A stretch of 64,000 nt of DNA from Microbacterium album (GTDB lineage: Bacteria > Actinomycetota > Actinomycetes > Actinomycetales > Microbacteriaceae): positions 1 to 64,000 of the forward strand of contig NZ_BMJY01000010.1 in NCBI RefSeq assembly GCF_014643695.1, in the 5' to 3' direction. Under the pieces are notes generated by a model. That model was not told the DNA's origin and did no database searches. It saw nothing but the letters and a program-made list of their open reading frames with translations. Shown piece by piece: positions 26,616 to 36,833 of this stretch. The position numbers and the translations under genes are program-made. Each line of letters begins with the position of its first letter. Positions within the stretch are counted from its first letter, which is position 1.

Positions 26616-29345
26616 TCAGTCGCGTCCGGTGAGCTGCCAGGCGTCCTCGTCGCCCTCGTCATCGTGCACGGGGCGGCCCTGGAACTGCGCCTCGATGGGG
26701 TCGGAGCCATACCGGTCGTCGTCAGCCTCGTCGGCGTCCGGTGCGGCGACGGACGCCGGCGGCTCCTCGCCCTTGATGCGCGCGAGCACCTCGGGCAGCT
26801 GCTCGGGTGTGACCAGCACGTCGCGGGCCTTGGAGCCCTCCGAGGGTCCGACGACCTCGCGGGACTCGAGCAGGTCCATCAGTCGGCCGGCCTTGGCGAA
26901 CCCAACGCGCAGCTTGCGCTGCAGCATCGACGTCGATCCGAACTGGCTCGTCACGACGAGCTCGGCCGCGGCGAGCAGCACCTCGAGATCGTCGCCGATG
27001 TCCTCGTCGATCTCCTTCTTCTTCCCGTCGACCGCCTCTGCGACGTCCGAGCGGTACTCCGGACGCGCCTGGCCGGTGACGTGGCGGACGACGCGGTCGA
27101 TCTCCTCCTCGGTGACCCACGCGCCCTGCACACGCAGCGCCTTCGACGAGCCCATCGGGGAGAACAGCGCGTCGCCCTGACCGATGAGCTTGTCGGCCCC
27201 GCCCTCGTCGAGGATGACGCGGCTGTCGGTCACGCTCGTCACCGCGAACGCCAGGCGGGAGGGCACGTTGGCCTTGATGAGGCCCGTGACGACGTTGACG
27301 GAGGGGCGCTGGGTGGCGAGCACCAGGTGGATGCCCGCGGCACGGGCCAGCTGCGTGATGCGGACGATCGAGTCCTCGACGTCGCGCGGAGCGACCATCA
27401 TCAGGTCCGCGAGCTCGTCGACGACCACCAGCAGGTACGGGTACGGCTTGAGTACGCGCTCACTGCCCGCCGGCACCTCCACCTCGCCGCGCTGGAGGGC
27501 GGCGTTGAAGTCGTCCACGTGGCGGAAGCCGAACGACGCGAGGTCGTCGTACCGCATGTCCATCTCCTTCACGACCCACTGCAGCGCCTCGGCCGCCTTC
27601 TTGGGGTTCGTGATGATGGGCGTGATCAGGTGCGGGACGCCCGCGTAGCTGGTGAGCTCGACGCGCTTCGGGTCGATCAGCACCATGCGCACCTCGCTGG
27701 GCTTGGCGCGCATGAGCAGGCTCGTGATCATCGAGTTGATGAAGCTCGACTTTCCGGAGCCCGTCGAGCCCGCCACGAGCAGGTGGGGCATCTTCGCGAG
27801 GTTCGCGACGACGAACCCGCCACCGACGTCCTTGCCCACGCCGATCGTGAGGGGGTGGGTCGACTTCTGCGCCGCGGCGGAACGCAGCACGTCTCCGAGC
27901 GCGACGGTCTCGCGGTCGGCGTTGGGGATCTCGATGCCGATCGCGCTCTTGCCGGGGATCGGGGCGAGGATGCGGACGTCGTTGGACGCGACGGCGTACG
28001 AGATGTTGCTCTGGAGCTGCGTGATCCGCTCGACGCGGACGCCCGGAGCCAGCTCGATCTCGTACTGCGTGACGGTCGGCCCTCGGGAGAAGCCCGTGAC
28101 CTTCGCGTCGACCTTGAACTCCGCGAGCACGCGCGTCAGCTGCTCCACCACGCGGTCGTTGGCCTCGCTGCGCGCCACCGACGGCGGGCCGGAGGCCAGG
28201 GACGAAGGCGACGGCAGCACGTACGGGGCCGCCGGTGGCTGCGGTCCGCGCGCGCCGGGTCCGTCGGTGCCGAAACCCGTCAGCCCCGGGAGCTCGCCCG
28301 TGTCGGCGTCGTCGTCGCCCACCAGCGCCGTCGAGCCGCGCTCGGCGAGCCCACCCGTGACGGCGCTGACGGAGCTGAGCACCTCGGTCGCGGATTCGCC
28401 CGGATCCGGCTCGGCATCGACGACGTACGCCTGGTCGTAACCGCCCTCCGCGGGCGCGGACAGCAGCTCGGTGAGGTCGTCGGGCGAGGACGCGACGTCT
28501 GGATCCTCCTCGCGGCCGGACTTGTTGCGGCGCCACCACGGGACGCTCGCCTCCGCCCCGTCGGAGCTCGCGTCGTCCTCGCCCAGCACGCGCGTCGGCG
28601 CGGTCTCGCCCCCCGCGGGGGTCTCCGGACGCTCGGCTCCGAACATCCACGCGTACAGGTCGCCCAGCCGCTGCCCGATGCGGTTCGGCGGCGTCTTGGT
28701 GATGATCAGCACGCTCAGCGCGGCGAGCACGGACAGCACCACGTAGGCGCCGATCTCGGTGATGACGAGCGCGAGCGGCTCGCCGAGCAGCCAGCCGGAC
28801 ACGCCGCCCGCCTGGCTGAGCGCCGGCATGCCGTCCGCCGGCGCGGGCCGGCCCCCCGCGACGTGGCAGAACCCGGCCACCGTGACCGTGAGCAGGGCGA
28901 ACCCGATGCCGATGCGCCCGTTGTCGTGCACGGAGGAGGGGTGCCGGAACAGCCACCCGGCCAGCAGCAGCAGCGCGACCGGGAAGATGAACGCCGTGCG
29001 GCCGATCAGCATGCCGAACGTGTAGGCGCTGATGTTCGAGGCGATCTCGTTGCCGATGAAGAACCACTCGGTGACCGCCCCCGCGATCGCGAGGAGCACG
29101 AGCAGGAGCGGGAAGCCGTCTCGGCGCTGGTCCTTCTCGAGCGTCTCGGGTCCGAACGCGCGGAAGAGACCGCCGACGGCGTGGCCGAGGCCGTTCCAGG
29201 CGCGCACCGCGATCGGCGGCCGGTCCTCTGAGAAGTACGGCTGGGGGGCCGGATCGGCCTTCTTGCGCGCACGCGAGCCGTTCGCGGCCTCACCCTTGGA
29301 GGCGCGGCTGCTCGTGCCGGAGCTCTTGGTGGACGTGCGGGCCAT
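26616..29345 (-). CDS. ftsK: DNA translocase FtsK/SpoIIIE
   Basis: 909 residues. The N-terminal ~65 are basic and Ser/Lys-rich; four membrane helices follow (for example [21 protein letters not shown] and [16 protein letters not shown]). An acidic/proline linker (~250-390) leads to the motor, with Walker [17 protein letters not shown] and Walker [15 protein letters not shown]. The C-terminal gamma winged helix, [34 protein letters not shown], reads polar KOPS-type sites. It pumps DNA and resolves chromosome dimers at the septum. Confidence 0.97.
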   Translation of the reverse strand: MARTSTKSSGTSSRASKGEAANGSRARKKADPAPQPYFSEDRPPIAVRAWNGLGHAVGGLFRAFGPETLEKDQRRDGFPLLLVLLAIAGAVTEWFFIGNEIASNISAYTFGMLIGRTAFIFPVALLLLAGWLFRHPSSVHDNGRIGIGFALLTVTVAGFCHVAGGRPAPADGMPALSQAGGVSGWLLGEPLALVITEIGAYVVLSVLAALSVLIITKTPPNRIGQRLGDLYAWMFGAERPETPAGGETAPTRVLGEDDASSDGAEASVPWWRRNKSGREEDPDVASSPDDLTELLSAPAEGGYDQAYVVDAEPDPGESATEVLSSVSAVTGGLAERGSTALVGDDDADTGELPGLTGFGTDGPGARGPQPPAAPYVLPSPSSLASGPPSVARSEANDRVVEQLTRVLAEFKVDAKVTGFSRGPTVTQYEIELAPGVRVERITQLQSNISYAVASNDVRILAPIPGKSAIGIEIPNADRETVALGDVLRSAAAQKSTHPLTIGVGKDVGGGFVVANLAKMPHLLVAGSTGSGKSSFINSMITSLLMRAKPSEVRMVLIDPKRVELTSYAGVPHLITPIITNPKKAAEALQWVVKEMDMRYDDLASFGFRHVDDFNAALQRGEVEVPAGSERVLKPYPYLLVVVDELADLMMVAPRDVEDSIVRITQLARAAGIHLVLATQRPSVNVVTGLIKANVPSRLAFAVTSVTDSRVILDEGGADKLIGQGDALFSPMGSSKALRVQGAWVTEEEIDRVVRHVTGQARPEYRSDVAEAVDGKKKEIDEDIGDDLEVLLAAAELVVTSQFGSTSMLQRKLRVGFAKAGRLMDLLESREVVGPSEGSKARDVLVTPEQLPEVLARIKGEEPPASVAAPDADEADDDRYGSDPIEAQFQGRPVHDDEGDEDAWQLTGRD

Positions 29346-29384
29346 GCCTCCACGGTACGCGCGGCTGCCGACATCGCGTGGAGC

Positions 29385-29415
29385 GACGCCGGGGATCGAT
29401 CGGATCCCCGGCGTC
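29385..29415 (-). terminator. Perfect stem-loop after the RNase J gene
   Basis: GACGCCGGGGATC / GATCCCCGGCGTC, a 13-bp perfect stem with a 5-nt loop, 29 bp after the RNase J stop and before ftsK. No U tract follows, as is common in high-GC actinobacteria. Confidence 0.7.
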
Positions 29416-29443
29416 GGCGCGCAGCGCCTGTCGGTGCCGCTGC

Positions 29444-31120
29444 TCAGGCCTCGATGACGAGCGGGACGATCATGGGGCGGCGGCGCAGCGACTGGTTCAC
29501 CCAGCGGCCGATCGTGCGGCGCACGACCTGCGACAGCGCGTGGTTGTCCCGGACACCCTGCTGCGCGGCCTCGGTGAGCGCCTTGGCGATCTTGGGCTTG
29601 ACGGCCTCGAAGACCGCGTCGTCCTCCGCGATGCCACGGGCGTGGATCTCCGGCCCCGTGATGATCCGGCCCGTGGCGGCGTCCACGACCACGATGACCG
29701 ACACGAAGCCCTCCTCGCCGAGCACGCGGCGATCCTTGAGGTCGGCGTCGGTGATCTCGCCCACGGTGGAACCGTCGACGTAGACGAAGCCCAGGTCGAT
29801 CTGGCCGGCGACGCGCGCGACGCCGTCCCTGAGGTCGACCACCGTGCCGTTCTCGCCGAGGATCGTGCGCGCCTCGGGGATGCCCGTGTCCTGCGCGAGC
29901 TTCGCGTTCGCCATCAGGTGGCGGTACTCGCCGTGCACCGGCAGCACGTTGCGGGGCTTGAGGATGTTGTAGCAGTAGAGCAGCTCCCCCGCGGCGGCGT
30001 GCCCCGACACGTGGACGCGGGCGTTGGCCTTGTGCACGACGTTCGCGCCGAGCTTGGTGAGCCCGTCGATCACGCGGTAGACCGCGTTCTCGTTCCCGGG
30101 GATCAGGCTGGAGGCGAGGATGACCGTGTCGCCCTCGCCGGGCTCGATCGCGTGGTCGAGGTTCGCCATGCGGCTGAGGACCGCCATGGGCTCACCCTGC
30201 GATCCGGTCGACATGTAGACGATGCGGTCGTCCGGCAGGTCGCGCGCCTTCTTGTAGTCGATCAGCACGTTCGCCGGGACGTTCAGGTATCCGAGCTCGG
30301 CCGCGATCGTCATGTTTCGCACCATGCTGCGTCCCAGGAGCGCGACCCGCCGGCCGTTCGCCGCGGCGGCGTCGAGCACCTGCTGGACGCGGTGGACGTG
30401 GCTCGAGAAGCTCGCGACGATCACGCGACCGGGCGTCTTCGAGATCACCTGGTCGATGACCGGCCCGATCGCCCGCTCGGTGGGCGTGAAGCCCGGCACG
30501 TCCGCGTTCGTGGAATCGGGCAGGAACAGGTCGACGCCCTCCTCCCCCAGCCGGGCGAAGGCCCGCAGGTCCGTGATGCGCCCGTCGAGCGGCAGCTGGT
30601 CCATCTTGAAGTCGCCCGTGTGCAGCACGAGTCCTGCGGGCGTGCGGATCGCGACCGCGAGCGCGTCCGGGATGGAGTGGTTGACCGCGACGAACTCGAG
30701 CTCGAACGGCCCGAGCGGCATCCGCTGCCCCTCCTTGACGACCGTCGAGGTGGCCTTGACCCGGTGCTCCTTCAGCTTCGCCTCGGTGAGCGCCAGCGTC
30801 AGCGCGGAGCCGATGATCGGGACGTCCTGGCGCAGCTTGAGCAGGTACGGCACGGCCCCGATGTGGTCCTCGTGGCCGTGCGTCAGGACGACGCCGAGCA
30901 CGTCGCCCAGGCGACCCTTGATCGGCTCGAAGTCGGGCAGGATCAGATCGACGCCGGGCTGGTGCTCCTCGGGGAACAACACCCCGCAGTCGACGATGAG
31001 GAGCTTGCCGTCGAACTCGTAGACCGTCATGTTGCGGCCGACCTCGCCGAGGCCTCCCAGGGGGGTGACGCGCAGGGTGCCCTGTTCGAGAGCGGGGGGA
31101 TCGTAGACCGGAGAGGACAT
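29444..31120 (-). CDS. rnj: Ribonuclease J
   Basis: 558 residues from ATG 31120 (AAAGGCGG upstream). The metallo-beta-lactamase motif is [16 protein letters not shown], with further metal ligands in [10 protein letters not shown] and [12 protein letters not shown]. The beta-CASP part includes [37 protein letters not shown]-terminal domain completes the RNase J architecture. It acts as an endo- and 5'-3' exoribonuclease in mRNA decay and rRNA maturation. It lies 121 bp after dapA, a neighbourhood conserved in actinobacteria. Confidence 0.97.
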   Translation of the reverse strand: MSSPVYDPPALEQGTLRVTPLGGLGEVGRNMTVYEFDGKLLIVDCGVLFPEEHQPGVDLILPDFEPIKGRLGDVLGVVLTHGHEDHIGAVPYLLKLRQDVPIIGSALTLALTEAKLKEHRVKATSTVVKEGQRMPLGPFELEFVAVNHSIPDALAVAIRTPAGLVLHTGDFKMDQLPLDGRITDLRAFARLGEEGVDLFLPDSTNADVPGFTPTERAIGPVIDQVISKTPGRVIVASFSSHVHRVQQVLDAAAANGRRVALLGRSMVRNMTIAAELGYLNVPANVLIDYKKARDLPDDRIVYMSTGSQGEPMAVLSRMANLDHAIEPGEGDTVILASSLIPGNENAVYRVIDGLTKLGANVVHKANARVHVSGHAAAGELLYCYNILKPRNVLPVHGEYRHLMANAKLAQDTGIPEARTILGENGTVVDLRDGVARVAGQIDLGFVYVDGSTVGEITDADLKDRRVLGEEGFVSVIVVVDAATGRIITGPEIHARGIAEDDAVFEAVKPKIAKALTEAAQQGVRDNHALSQVVRRTIGRWVNQSLRRRPMIVPLVIEA

Positions 31121-31148
31121 CGTCCGCCTTTCGCGGGTGCCGCGGCCG

Positions 31149-31173
31149 GGCGCCCGGGATCCGTCCGGGCGCC
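31149..31173 (-). terminator. Stem-loop between dapA and the RNase J gene
   Basis: GGCGCCCGG / CCGGGCGCC, 9 bp with a 7-nt loop, in the 121-bp gap. It may partly terminate dapA transcripts or be a processing site in a shared transcript. Confidence 0.5.
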
Positions 31174-31241
31174 TCGTGGGCACCGAGTTCGTTGTGTGGT
31201 TGTGCGGTGCGGCCTTCGCGGCCGCGGAGGTCTGGGGCGCG

Positions 31242-32219
31242 TCAGCGCGTGGTGCCGGGCACCTTGGGCAGAGCGCCGCCGGCGGCGGCGTTGCGGTCGG
31301 GGCGGAAGTTCGAGAAGTCCACGCCCTCGACGTCCTTCACGAGTGCGAGCTCGTCCTCGATGATCGCGGCCTCCCACTCCTCCGGCCCCACGAGCGGCAG
31401 GCGCACGCGCGGGCTGGAGATGCGGCCGAGGCCGTGCAGGATGTACTTCGCCGACACGGTGCCGGGCACGTGCGTCATGACCGCGCGGACGAGCGGCTCG
31501 AGCTTCTTGTGCTGAGCCGTGGCGGCCGCCAGGTCGCCGCGGTTGACCGCGTCGACGATCACGCGGTACGGCGCCGCGGCGATGTTCGCCGTCACGCCGA
31601 TCAGGCCCGTCGCGCCGATCGCGAGGTGCGGCAGCACGTTCGCGTCGTCGCCCGAGAAGTACATGAGGTCGGTCTGGTTCAGCACGCGGCTGACCTCGCT
31701 GAAGTCGCCCTTGGCGTCCTTCACCGCGAGGATGTTCGGGTGCTTGGCGAGGCGCAGGATCGTCTCGTACGTGATCGGCACGCCCGTGCGGCCCGGGATG
31801 TCGTAGAGGATCACCGGCAGGTCCGTCGCGTCGGCGACGAGCCGGAAGTGGGTCAGGATGCCCGCCTGCGTCGGCTTGTTGTAGTACGGGGTGACGATCA
31901 TGATGCCGTCCGCGCCGGCCTTCTCGCTCTTCTGGTAGAGCTCGATCGCGTGGGCGGTCTCGTTGGAGCCGCCGCCGGTGATGATCTTCGCGCGGCCCGC
32001 GGCGACGTCCTTACCCACCTCGACCAGACGGAGCTTCTCGGGGTCGGTGAGCGTGGAGGTCTCGCCCGTCGTGCCCGTGACGACGATGCCGTCGGCGCCC
32101 GAGACGATGACGTCGTCGATGTGCTTCTCGACGGCGGGCCAGTCCACCTCGCCGTCGGCCGTCATCGGGGTGACGAGCGCGACGAGCACCTGTCCGAAGG
32201 GGTTGCCCGAGTGCGTCAT
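31242..32219 (-). CDS. dapA: 4-hydroxy-tetrahydrodipicolinate synthase
   Basis: 325 residues, (beta/alpha)8 aldolase; condenses pyruvate and aspartate semialdehyde at the start of the DAP/lysine branch. The Schiff-base lysine is in NILAVKDAKGDFSEV, the catalytic Tyr in LPVILYDIPGRTGVP, and the motif VVTGTTGETSTLT is conserved. ATG 32219 is 6 nt downstream of TAGCCT, so it is probably leaderless. It is followed on the same strand by the RNase J gene. Confidence 0.96.
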   Translation of the reverse strand: MTHSGNPFGQVLVALVTPMTADGEVDWPAVEKHIDDVIVSGADGIVVTGTTGETSTLTDPEKLRLVEVGKDVAAGRAKIITGGGSNETAHAIELYQKSEKAGADGIMIVTPYYNKPTQAGILTHFRLVADATDLPVILYDIPGRTGVPITYETILRLAKHPNILAVKDAKGDFSEVSRVLNQTDLMYFSGDDANVLPHLAIGATGLIGVTANIAAAPYRVIVDAVNRGDLAAATAQHKKLEPLVRAVMTHVPGTVSAKYILHGLGRISSPRVRLPLVGPEEWEAAIIEDELALVKDVEGVDFSNFRPDRNAAAGGALPKVPGTTR

Positions 32220-32225
32220 GCCACC

Positions 32226-32231
32226 AGGCTA
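32226..32231 (-). promoter_or_regulatory. -10 box of dapA (leaderless)
   Basis: TAGCCT on the minus strand, 6 nt before ATG 32219. Confidence 0.6.
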
Positions 32232-32341
32232 TCGCCCCCGGCTGCGCGCCTCACACGCGGTGGGGAATCCGCGTCGCGCACAGCACCCGTTTCCGGCCAG
32301 GATGAAGCGATGCCTCTCAGCGCCGCTGCCGGAAGGACCCC

Positions 32342-33853
32342 ATGACACGCGTCGTCGTCAACCTCGATCTGCCGGGCCCGATCATCAGCCGGCACGTCTA
32401 CGGCCACTTCGCCGAGCACCTCGGGCGGTGCATCTACGGCGGCTTCTTCGTGGGAGAGGACCCCGACGTGCCGCACGCGGGCGGGATCCGGCTCGACGTG
32501 GTCGAGGCGCTGCGCGAACTGCGCATCCCGAACCTGCGCTGGCCGGGCGGGTGCTTCGCCGACGACTACCACTGGCGCGACGGAGTCGGCCCGAAGGGGT
32601 CCCGTCCGCGCCAGGTCAACTCCCACTGGGGCGACGTGGTGGAGGACAACTCGTTCGGCACGCACGAGTTCATGCACCTGTGCGAGCTGCTGGGCGCCGA
32701 GCCGTACATCAGCGGAAACGTGGGCTCTGGCACCGTACGCGAGATGAGCGAGTGGGTCGAGTACCTCACCAGGGCGGACGACTCGCCGATGGCCGACCTG
32801 CGGCGAAGGAACGGCCGCGACGAGCCGTGGCGCGTGCCGTTCTTCGGCATCGGGAACGAGGCGTGGGGCTGCGGGGGTCACATGCGCGCGGAGACCTATG
32901 CGGGCCTCGCCCGCCAGTACGCGACGTACGTGCGCGAGCACGCGGGCAACAGCGTGTACCGCATCGCGGCGGGGGCGAACGACGACGACTACGACTGGAC
33001 CGACACGCTGATGCGGGCGCTCACGCGCGTCGAGGCGCAGGGCGCGGCGCCGTTCCAGGCGTTGTCACTGCACTACTACACGATGACGGGGCCGTGGGAG
33101 GACAAGGGCGACGCCACGGACTTCACCGAGGAGGAGTGGTACCGCGCGCTGTCGCGCGCGTACAAGATCGAGGAGCTGCTGACCCGGCACTCCACGGTGA
33201 TGGACCGCTACGACCCCGAGCGGCGCGTCGGGCTGGTGCTCGACGAGTGGGGCACGTGGTGGAACGTCGAGCCGGGCACCCACCCGGGCTTCCTGTACCA
33301 GCAGAACACGCTCCGGGACGCGCTGGTGGCGAGCATCCACTTCGACGCGTTCCACCGGCACGCCGACCGACTCGCGATGGCGAACATCGCGCAGACGGTG
33401 AACGTGCTGCAGGCCGTGCTCCTGACGGATCCCGAGACCGGCGCGCTCGTGCGTACTCCGACCTTCCACGTGTTCGCGATGAACGCCGGCCACCACGACG
33501 CGCACGCGCTCGAGGCGCACGTGGTCGACGGCGAGTCCGCCGTCGTCGACGGGCGCGAGGTTCCGCTCGTGTCGGTCTCCGCCTCGACCACGGGCGCGAC
33601 GGCACTGATCTCACTGACGAACCTGCACGCCACGGAAGGGCGCACGGTGGTGCTGGACCTGCGGGGCGCGGAGATCGCCGACTACGAGGCGACCGTGCTG
33701 ACGGCCGCGGCGACCAACGCCCACAACACGCCGCAGGACCCGTCCGCCGTCGCCCCCGAGCGCTTCGACGGAGTCCGCCGTCACGCGCGCGGCCTCGAGG
33801 TCGCCCTGCCGCCGCACTGCTACGCGACCGTCTCGCTTCGCCTAAGCGCCTGA
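32342..33853 (+). CDS. GH51 alpha-L-arabinofuranosidase
   Basis: 503 residues, the usual size for intracellular GH51 enzymes. The acid/base Glu is in FFGIGNEAWGCGGHM (about residue 173) and the nucleophile Glu in LVLDEWGTWWNVE (about 302). The family N-terminus IISRHVYGHFAEHLGRCIYGGFFVGE and NLRWPGGCFADDYHWRDGVGP are clear. There is no signal peptide, so it probably cleaves imported arabino-oligosaccharides. It is a lone catabolic gene between dapA and dfrA without neighbouring transporter or regulator, suggesting a local insertion. GGAAGGA precedes ATG 32342. Confidence 0.95.
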   Translation: MTRVVVNLDLPGPIISRHVYGHFAEHLGRCIYGGFFVGEDPDVPHAGGIRLDVVEALRELRIPNLRWPGGCFADDYHWRDGVGPKGSRPRQVNSHWGDVVEDNSFGTHEFMHLCELLGAEPYISGNVGSGTVREMSEWVEYLTRADDSPMADLRRRNGRDEPWRVPFFGIGNEAWGCGGHMRAETYAGLARQYATYVREHAGNSVYRIAAGANDDDYDWTDTLMRALTRVEAQGAAPFQALSLHYYTMTGPWEDKGDATDFTEEEWYRALSRAYKIEELLTRHSTVMDRYDPERRVGLVLDEWGTWWNVEPGTHPGFLYQQNTLRDALVASIHFDAFHRHADRLAMANIAQTVNVLQAVLLTDPETGALVRTPTFHVFAMNAGHHDAHALEAHVVDGESAVVDGREVPLVSVSASTTGATALISLTNLHATEGRTVVLDLRGAEIADYEATVLTAAATNAHNTPQDPSAVAPERFDGVRRHARGLEVALPPHCYATVSLRLSA

Positions 33854-33859
33854 TCCGGC

Positions 33860-34366
33860 TCAGGCGCGGCCGTAGACCTCGAAGCGGTAGCGCAGCCCGG
33901 TGCGGCTGGTGTGCCACACGTCGGGATCGGACGGGTCGGAGCGGACGAGCGTCCACGCGTCGTCGATCTCCGGAGCGAACGCGTCGCCCTCGACGTCCAG
34001 CTCGATGCGGGTGACCCACAGCTCGTCGAGGCGCGGCAGGGCCTGGCGGTAGATTTCCGCACCGCCGATCACCCAGATCTCGTCGTCGAGCTGCGCCGCG
34101 CGCTCGAGCGCCGTCTCGAGGGTATGGACGATCTCGGCGCCGGGCGCGGCGAACGACTCATCGCGCGTCACCACGATGTTGGGGCGGTCGGGCAGCGGTC
34201 GGAAGCGCTCGGGGAACGACTGCCACGTGCGGCGCCCCATGACGACGGGCGAGCCCGTGGTGGCGCGCTTGAAGAACGCCAGGTCCTCCGGAAGGTCCCA
34301 CGGCATGCCGCCGTCGGCTCCGATCGCGCCGTCGGAGGCCTGCGCCCAGATGGCTCGGATCGGCAT
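33860..34366 (-). CDS. dfrA: Dihydrofolate reductase
   Basis: 168 residues from ATG 34366. The folate-binding IWAQASDGAIGADGGMPWDLPEDLAFFKRAT contains the catalytic Asp (WDLPEDL). NADPH-binding sequences are VVMGRRTWQSFP and IWVIGGAEIYRQALP. The start shares one base with the thyA stop (TGATG), so the pair is tightly coupled: ThyA makes dihydrofolate and DHFR recycles it. Confidence 0.97.
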   Translation of the reverse strand: MPIRAIWAQASDGAIGADGGMPWDLPEDLAFFKRATTGSPVVMGRRTWQSFPERFRPLPDRPNIVVTRDESFAAPGAEIVHTLETALERAAQLDDEIWVIGGAEIYRQALPRLDELWVTRIELDVEGDAFAPEIDDAWTLVRSDPSDPDVWHTSRTGLRYRFEVYGRA

Positions 34367-35175
34367 CAGACGGCCACCGCGCCCCGGATCGACGGGTGGT
34401 GCCGGTAGTCGTGCACCGCGAAGTCCTCGAACTCGTAGTCGAAGATCGACGCCGGGCGCCGCAGGATCTCGAGCGTCGGGTACGGGTACGGGTCCCGTGT
34501 GAGCTGCTCGGCGACCTGATCGCGGTGGTTGTCGTAGATGTGGCAGTCGCCGCCCGTCCAGACGAACTCCCCCGGCTCGAGGCCCGTCTGCTGGGCCATC
34601 ATGAGCGTCAGCAGCGCGTAGGAGGCGATGTTGAAGGGCACGCCGAGGAACAGATCGGCGCTGCGCTGGTAGAGCTGGCACGAGAGCTTGCCGTCGGCGA
34701 CGTAGAACTGGAAGAACGCGTGGCATGGCGGCAGCGCCATGTTCGGGATCTCGGCGGGGTTCCACGCCGAGACGATGATCCGGCGCGAGTCGGGATTGGT
34801 CTTGAGCAGGTCCACGGCCTGCTGGATCTGATCGATCTGCTCGCCGCTCGGAGTCGGCCACGAGCGCCACTGCACGCCGTAGACCGGCCCGAGCTCGCCG
34901 TCCGCGTCGGCCCACTCGTCCCAGATCGTCACGCCGCGCTCCTGCAGCCACCGAACGTTCGACTCGCCGCGCAGGAACCACAGCAGCTCGAGCGCGACCG
35001 ACTTGAAGTGGACGCGCTTGGTGGTGATGAGCGGGAAGCTCGCGGACAGGTCGTAGCGCAGCTGCCGGCCGAACGCACTCGTCGTGCCGGTTCCCGTGCG
35101 GTCGTCCTTGTGGACACCGTGGGCCAGGACGTCGCGCAGGAGGTCCTCGTAGGGAGTGGGGATGGGGTCGCTCAC
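34366..35175 (-). CDS. thyA: Thymidylate synthase
   Basis: 269 residues from GTG 35175, 7 nt downstream of a TAGCAT -10 box; the upstream ATG frame would include the promoter. The catalytic Cys is in [14 protein letters not shown]. Other conserved blocks are [49 protein letters not shown] and [23 protein letters not shown]. It methylates dUMP to dTMP with methylene-THF. No thyX is seen here. Confidence 0.98.
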   Translation of the reverse strand: MSDPIPTPYEDLLRDVLAHGVHKDDRTGTGTTSAFGRQLRYDLSASFPLITTKRVHFKSVALELLWFLRGESNVRWLQERGVTIWDEWADADGELGPVYGVQWRSWPTPSGEQIDQIQQAVDLLKTNPDSRRIIVSAWNPAEIPNMALPPCHAFFQFYVADGKLSCQLYQRSADLFLGVPFNIASYALLTLMMAQQTGLEPGEFVWTGGDCHIYDNHRDQVAEQLTRDPYPYPTLEILRRPASIFDYEFEDFAVHDYRHHPSIRGAVAV

Positions 35176-35182
35176 GCGACCG

Positions 35183-35188
35183 ATGCTA
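35183..35188 (-). promoter_or_regulatory. -10 box of thyA-dfrA (leaderless)
   Basis: TAGCAT on the minus strand, 7 nt before GTG 35175. Confidence 0.6.
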
Positions 35189-35269
35189 CGCCCGCCCCGC
35201 CGACACGGGATGCGCGGCACGCATTACCCCGGATGTCGCGGATCGGCCCTCGTCGCACCCCGCGGCGGT

Positions 35270-35275
35270 TACTCT
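35270..35275 (+). promoter_or_regulatory. -10 box of the thioredoxin-like gene (leaderless)
   Basis: TACTCT, 6 nt before ATG 35282. Confidence 0.5.
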
Positions 35276-35281
35276 GCCGCC

Positions 35282-35728
35282 ATGGAACCCGGCACCGCCC
35301 TTGTCGCGCTCGCCGCGGCGCTGCTGGTCGCCACGGCGGTGGGCGTGCTCGTCCGGCGCCGCGACGGCCGCGTCGGCGCGGTGCGCGGGGACGACCCCGT
35401 CGCACCGAGCACGCTCGGGCTCGACGCGGCGACCGCGGGCTTCGGCGAGCGCGCGACGCTGGTGCAGTTCAGCACCGAGTACTGCGCGCGCTGCCCCGCC
35501 ACGCGCCGCGTGCTGCGCGAGGTCGCGACGGCGCGCCCCGGCGTTGCGCACGTCGATGTCGACCTGACCCATAGGCCCGACGTGGCGCGCCGCTTCGGCG
35601 TGCTGCAGACCCCCACCACGCTCGTGCTCGACGGCGACCGCATCGCCCGCGCCCGCATCGGCGGGGCGCCGCGCTCCGAGGACGTCGTCCGCGAGCTCGA
35701 CCGCATCCTGGAGGACTCCCGTGTCTGA
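35282..35728 (+). CDS. Membrane-anchored thioredoxin-like protein
   Basis: 148 residues. The first ~24 (GTALVALAAALLVATAVGVLVRRR) form a membrane anchor with a basic stop. A thioredoxin fold follows, with redox motif C-A-R-C in VQFSTEYCARCPATRRVLREVA and the cis-Pro loop VLQTPTTLVLDG. Its orientation (active site inside or outside) cannot be decided by eye. It overlaps the next gene by 8 bp, and this thioredoxin-DUF4395 pairing is common in actinobacteria, which points to joint thiol redox work. Confidence 0.88.
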   Translation: MEPGTALVALAAALLVATAVGVLVRRRDGRVGAVRGDDPVAPSTLGLDAATAGFGERATLVQFSTEYCARCPATRRVLREVATARPGVAHVDVDLTHRPDVARRFGVLQTPTTLVLDGDRIARARIGGAPRSEDVVRELDRILEDSRV

Positions 35729-36299
35729 CGCTCCGGCCGGCGTCCCCGCCGGCATCGACCCGCGCGGACCGCGCTTCGCGGCGGCCGTGACGACCGTGCT
35801 GCTCGCGGTGGCGACGTACCTCGCCCTCACCGGCACCGGCACCCGCATCGGCGCGACCTTCAGCTGGTTCGCATACCAGCCTCTGGCTGATCAGACGTTC
35901 TTCCCCGGCACGCTTCCGACTCTGACCGTCGCCGAGCGCGCCGCGGACCCCGGCTTCGTGCTCACCGCGATCATCGCCGCCCTGTTCCTGTGGGGCGTCG
36001 TCTCGCCGCGCACCGCGCCGTGGGGCGCACTCTTCCGCGCCGTGGTGCGCCCGCGCCTCGCGCCGCCCGCGGAGCTGGAGGACCCGCGCCCGCCCCGCTT
36101 CGCGCAGGGCGTCGGCCTGTTCGTCACGGGCGTGGGACTGGTGCTGCACCTCGCCGGCGTACCGTGGGCGCTGCCGATCGCCGCCGCGGCGGCCCTGGTC
36201 GCCGCCTTCCTCAACGCGGCATTCGGGCTGTGTCTCGGATGTCAGCTGTACCTCGTCCTGCAGCGCGCCGGCGTCGTCGGCCGCGCGCGCTCCGCCTGA
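35721..36299 (+). CDS. DUF4395 family membrane protein
   Basis: 192 residues from GTG 35721, inside the end of the thioredoxin-like gene. About four hydrophobic segments (FAAAVTTVLLAVATYLAL, ADPGFVLTAIIAALFLWGVV, VGLFVTGVGLVLHLAGVPWALPIAAAAALVAAFLNAAFGLC) and the motif NAAFGLCLGCQLYLVLQRAG are typical of DUF4395. The C-L-G-C pair near the C-terminus could take part in disulfide exchange with the coupled thioredoxin-like protein. Function unproven. Confidence 0.88.
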   Translation: MSDAPAGVPAGIDPRGPRFAAAVTTVLLAVATYLALTGTGTRIGATFSWFAYQPLADQTFFPGTLPTLTVAERAADPGFVLTAIIAALFLWGVVSPRTAPWGALFRAVVRPRLAPPAELEDPRPPRFAQGVGLFVTGVGLVLHLAGVPWALPIAAAAALVAAFLNAAFGLCLGCQLYLVLQRAGVVGRARSA

Positions 36300-36402
36300 C
36301 CCGCGTGTCGCGCGACGGCCGGCGACGCAAGCACTGGTGACGTGGCGGGGCCCGGCGGATAGGCTGGCCGCGTCACCCACCAACGTCGACTCGGAGGACG
36401 CC

Positions 36403-36825
36403 ATGACTGTCACCAGCGAAGCCACCACAGCCTGGACCGGAAGCCTGATGGAGGGCTCCGGCACCGTCTCGTTCGCCTCCGGTATCGGGGACTTCCCCGT
36501 CAACTGGAAGGCCCGCAGCGAGGGCTCCGACTCGACCACGACGCCGGAGGAGCTGATCGCGGCCGCTCACGCCTCGTGCTTCAGCATGGCGCTCTCGCAC
36601 GCGCTCGCCGAGAACGGCACCCCGCCCGAGAAGGTCAACACGACCGCGTCGGTGACGTTCAAGCCCGGCACCGGCATCACGGGCAGCCACCTCAACGTCA
36701 ACGCCGTCGTGCCGGGTCTCGACGCCGAGAAGTTCCGCGAGATCGCCGAGGGCGCGAAGAGCGGCTGCCCCGTCTCGCAGGCGCTCGCCGGGATCGAGAT
36801 CACGCTCGAAGCGGCGCTCGCGTAA
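36403..36825 (+). CDS. osmC: OsmC-family peroxiredoxin
   Basis: 140 residues from ATG 36403 (GGAGG upstream). The two redox cysteines are in AAAHASCFSMALSHALAENG and EGAKSGCPVSQALAG, the OsmC pair that reduces organic hydroperoxides. The N-terminal TTAWTGSLMEGSGTVSFASG is the OsmC strand. A TAGGCT -10 box at 36360-36365 would give a ~30-nt leader. The stop sits in a short hairpin, with a very strong hairpin 26 bp on. Confidence 0.94.
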   Translation: MTVTSEATTAWTGSLMEGSGTVSFASGIGDFPVNWKARSEGSDSTTTPEELIAAAHASCFSMALSHALAENGTPPEKVNTTASVTFKPGTGITGSHLNVNAVVPGLDAEKFREIAEGAKSGCPVSQALAGIEITLEAALA

Positions 36826-36833
36826 GCGAGCCC

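Noticed and set aside
26457..29231. A 924-residue plus-strand open frame opposite ftsK
   Set aside because: It is the antisense shadow of ftsK, with Arg/Val/His/Asp-rich sequence and no family motifs.
32342..33853. A polysaccharide utilisation cluster around the arabinofuranosidase
   Set aside because: No transporter, regulator or other glycosidase adjoins it; the neighbours are dapA and dfrA.
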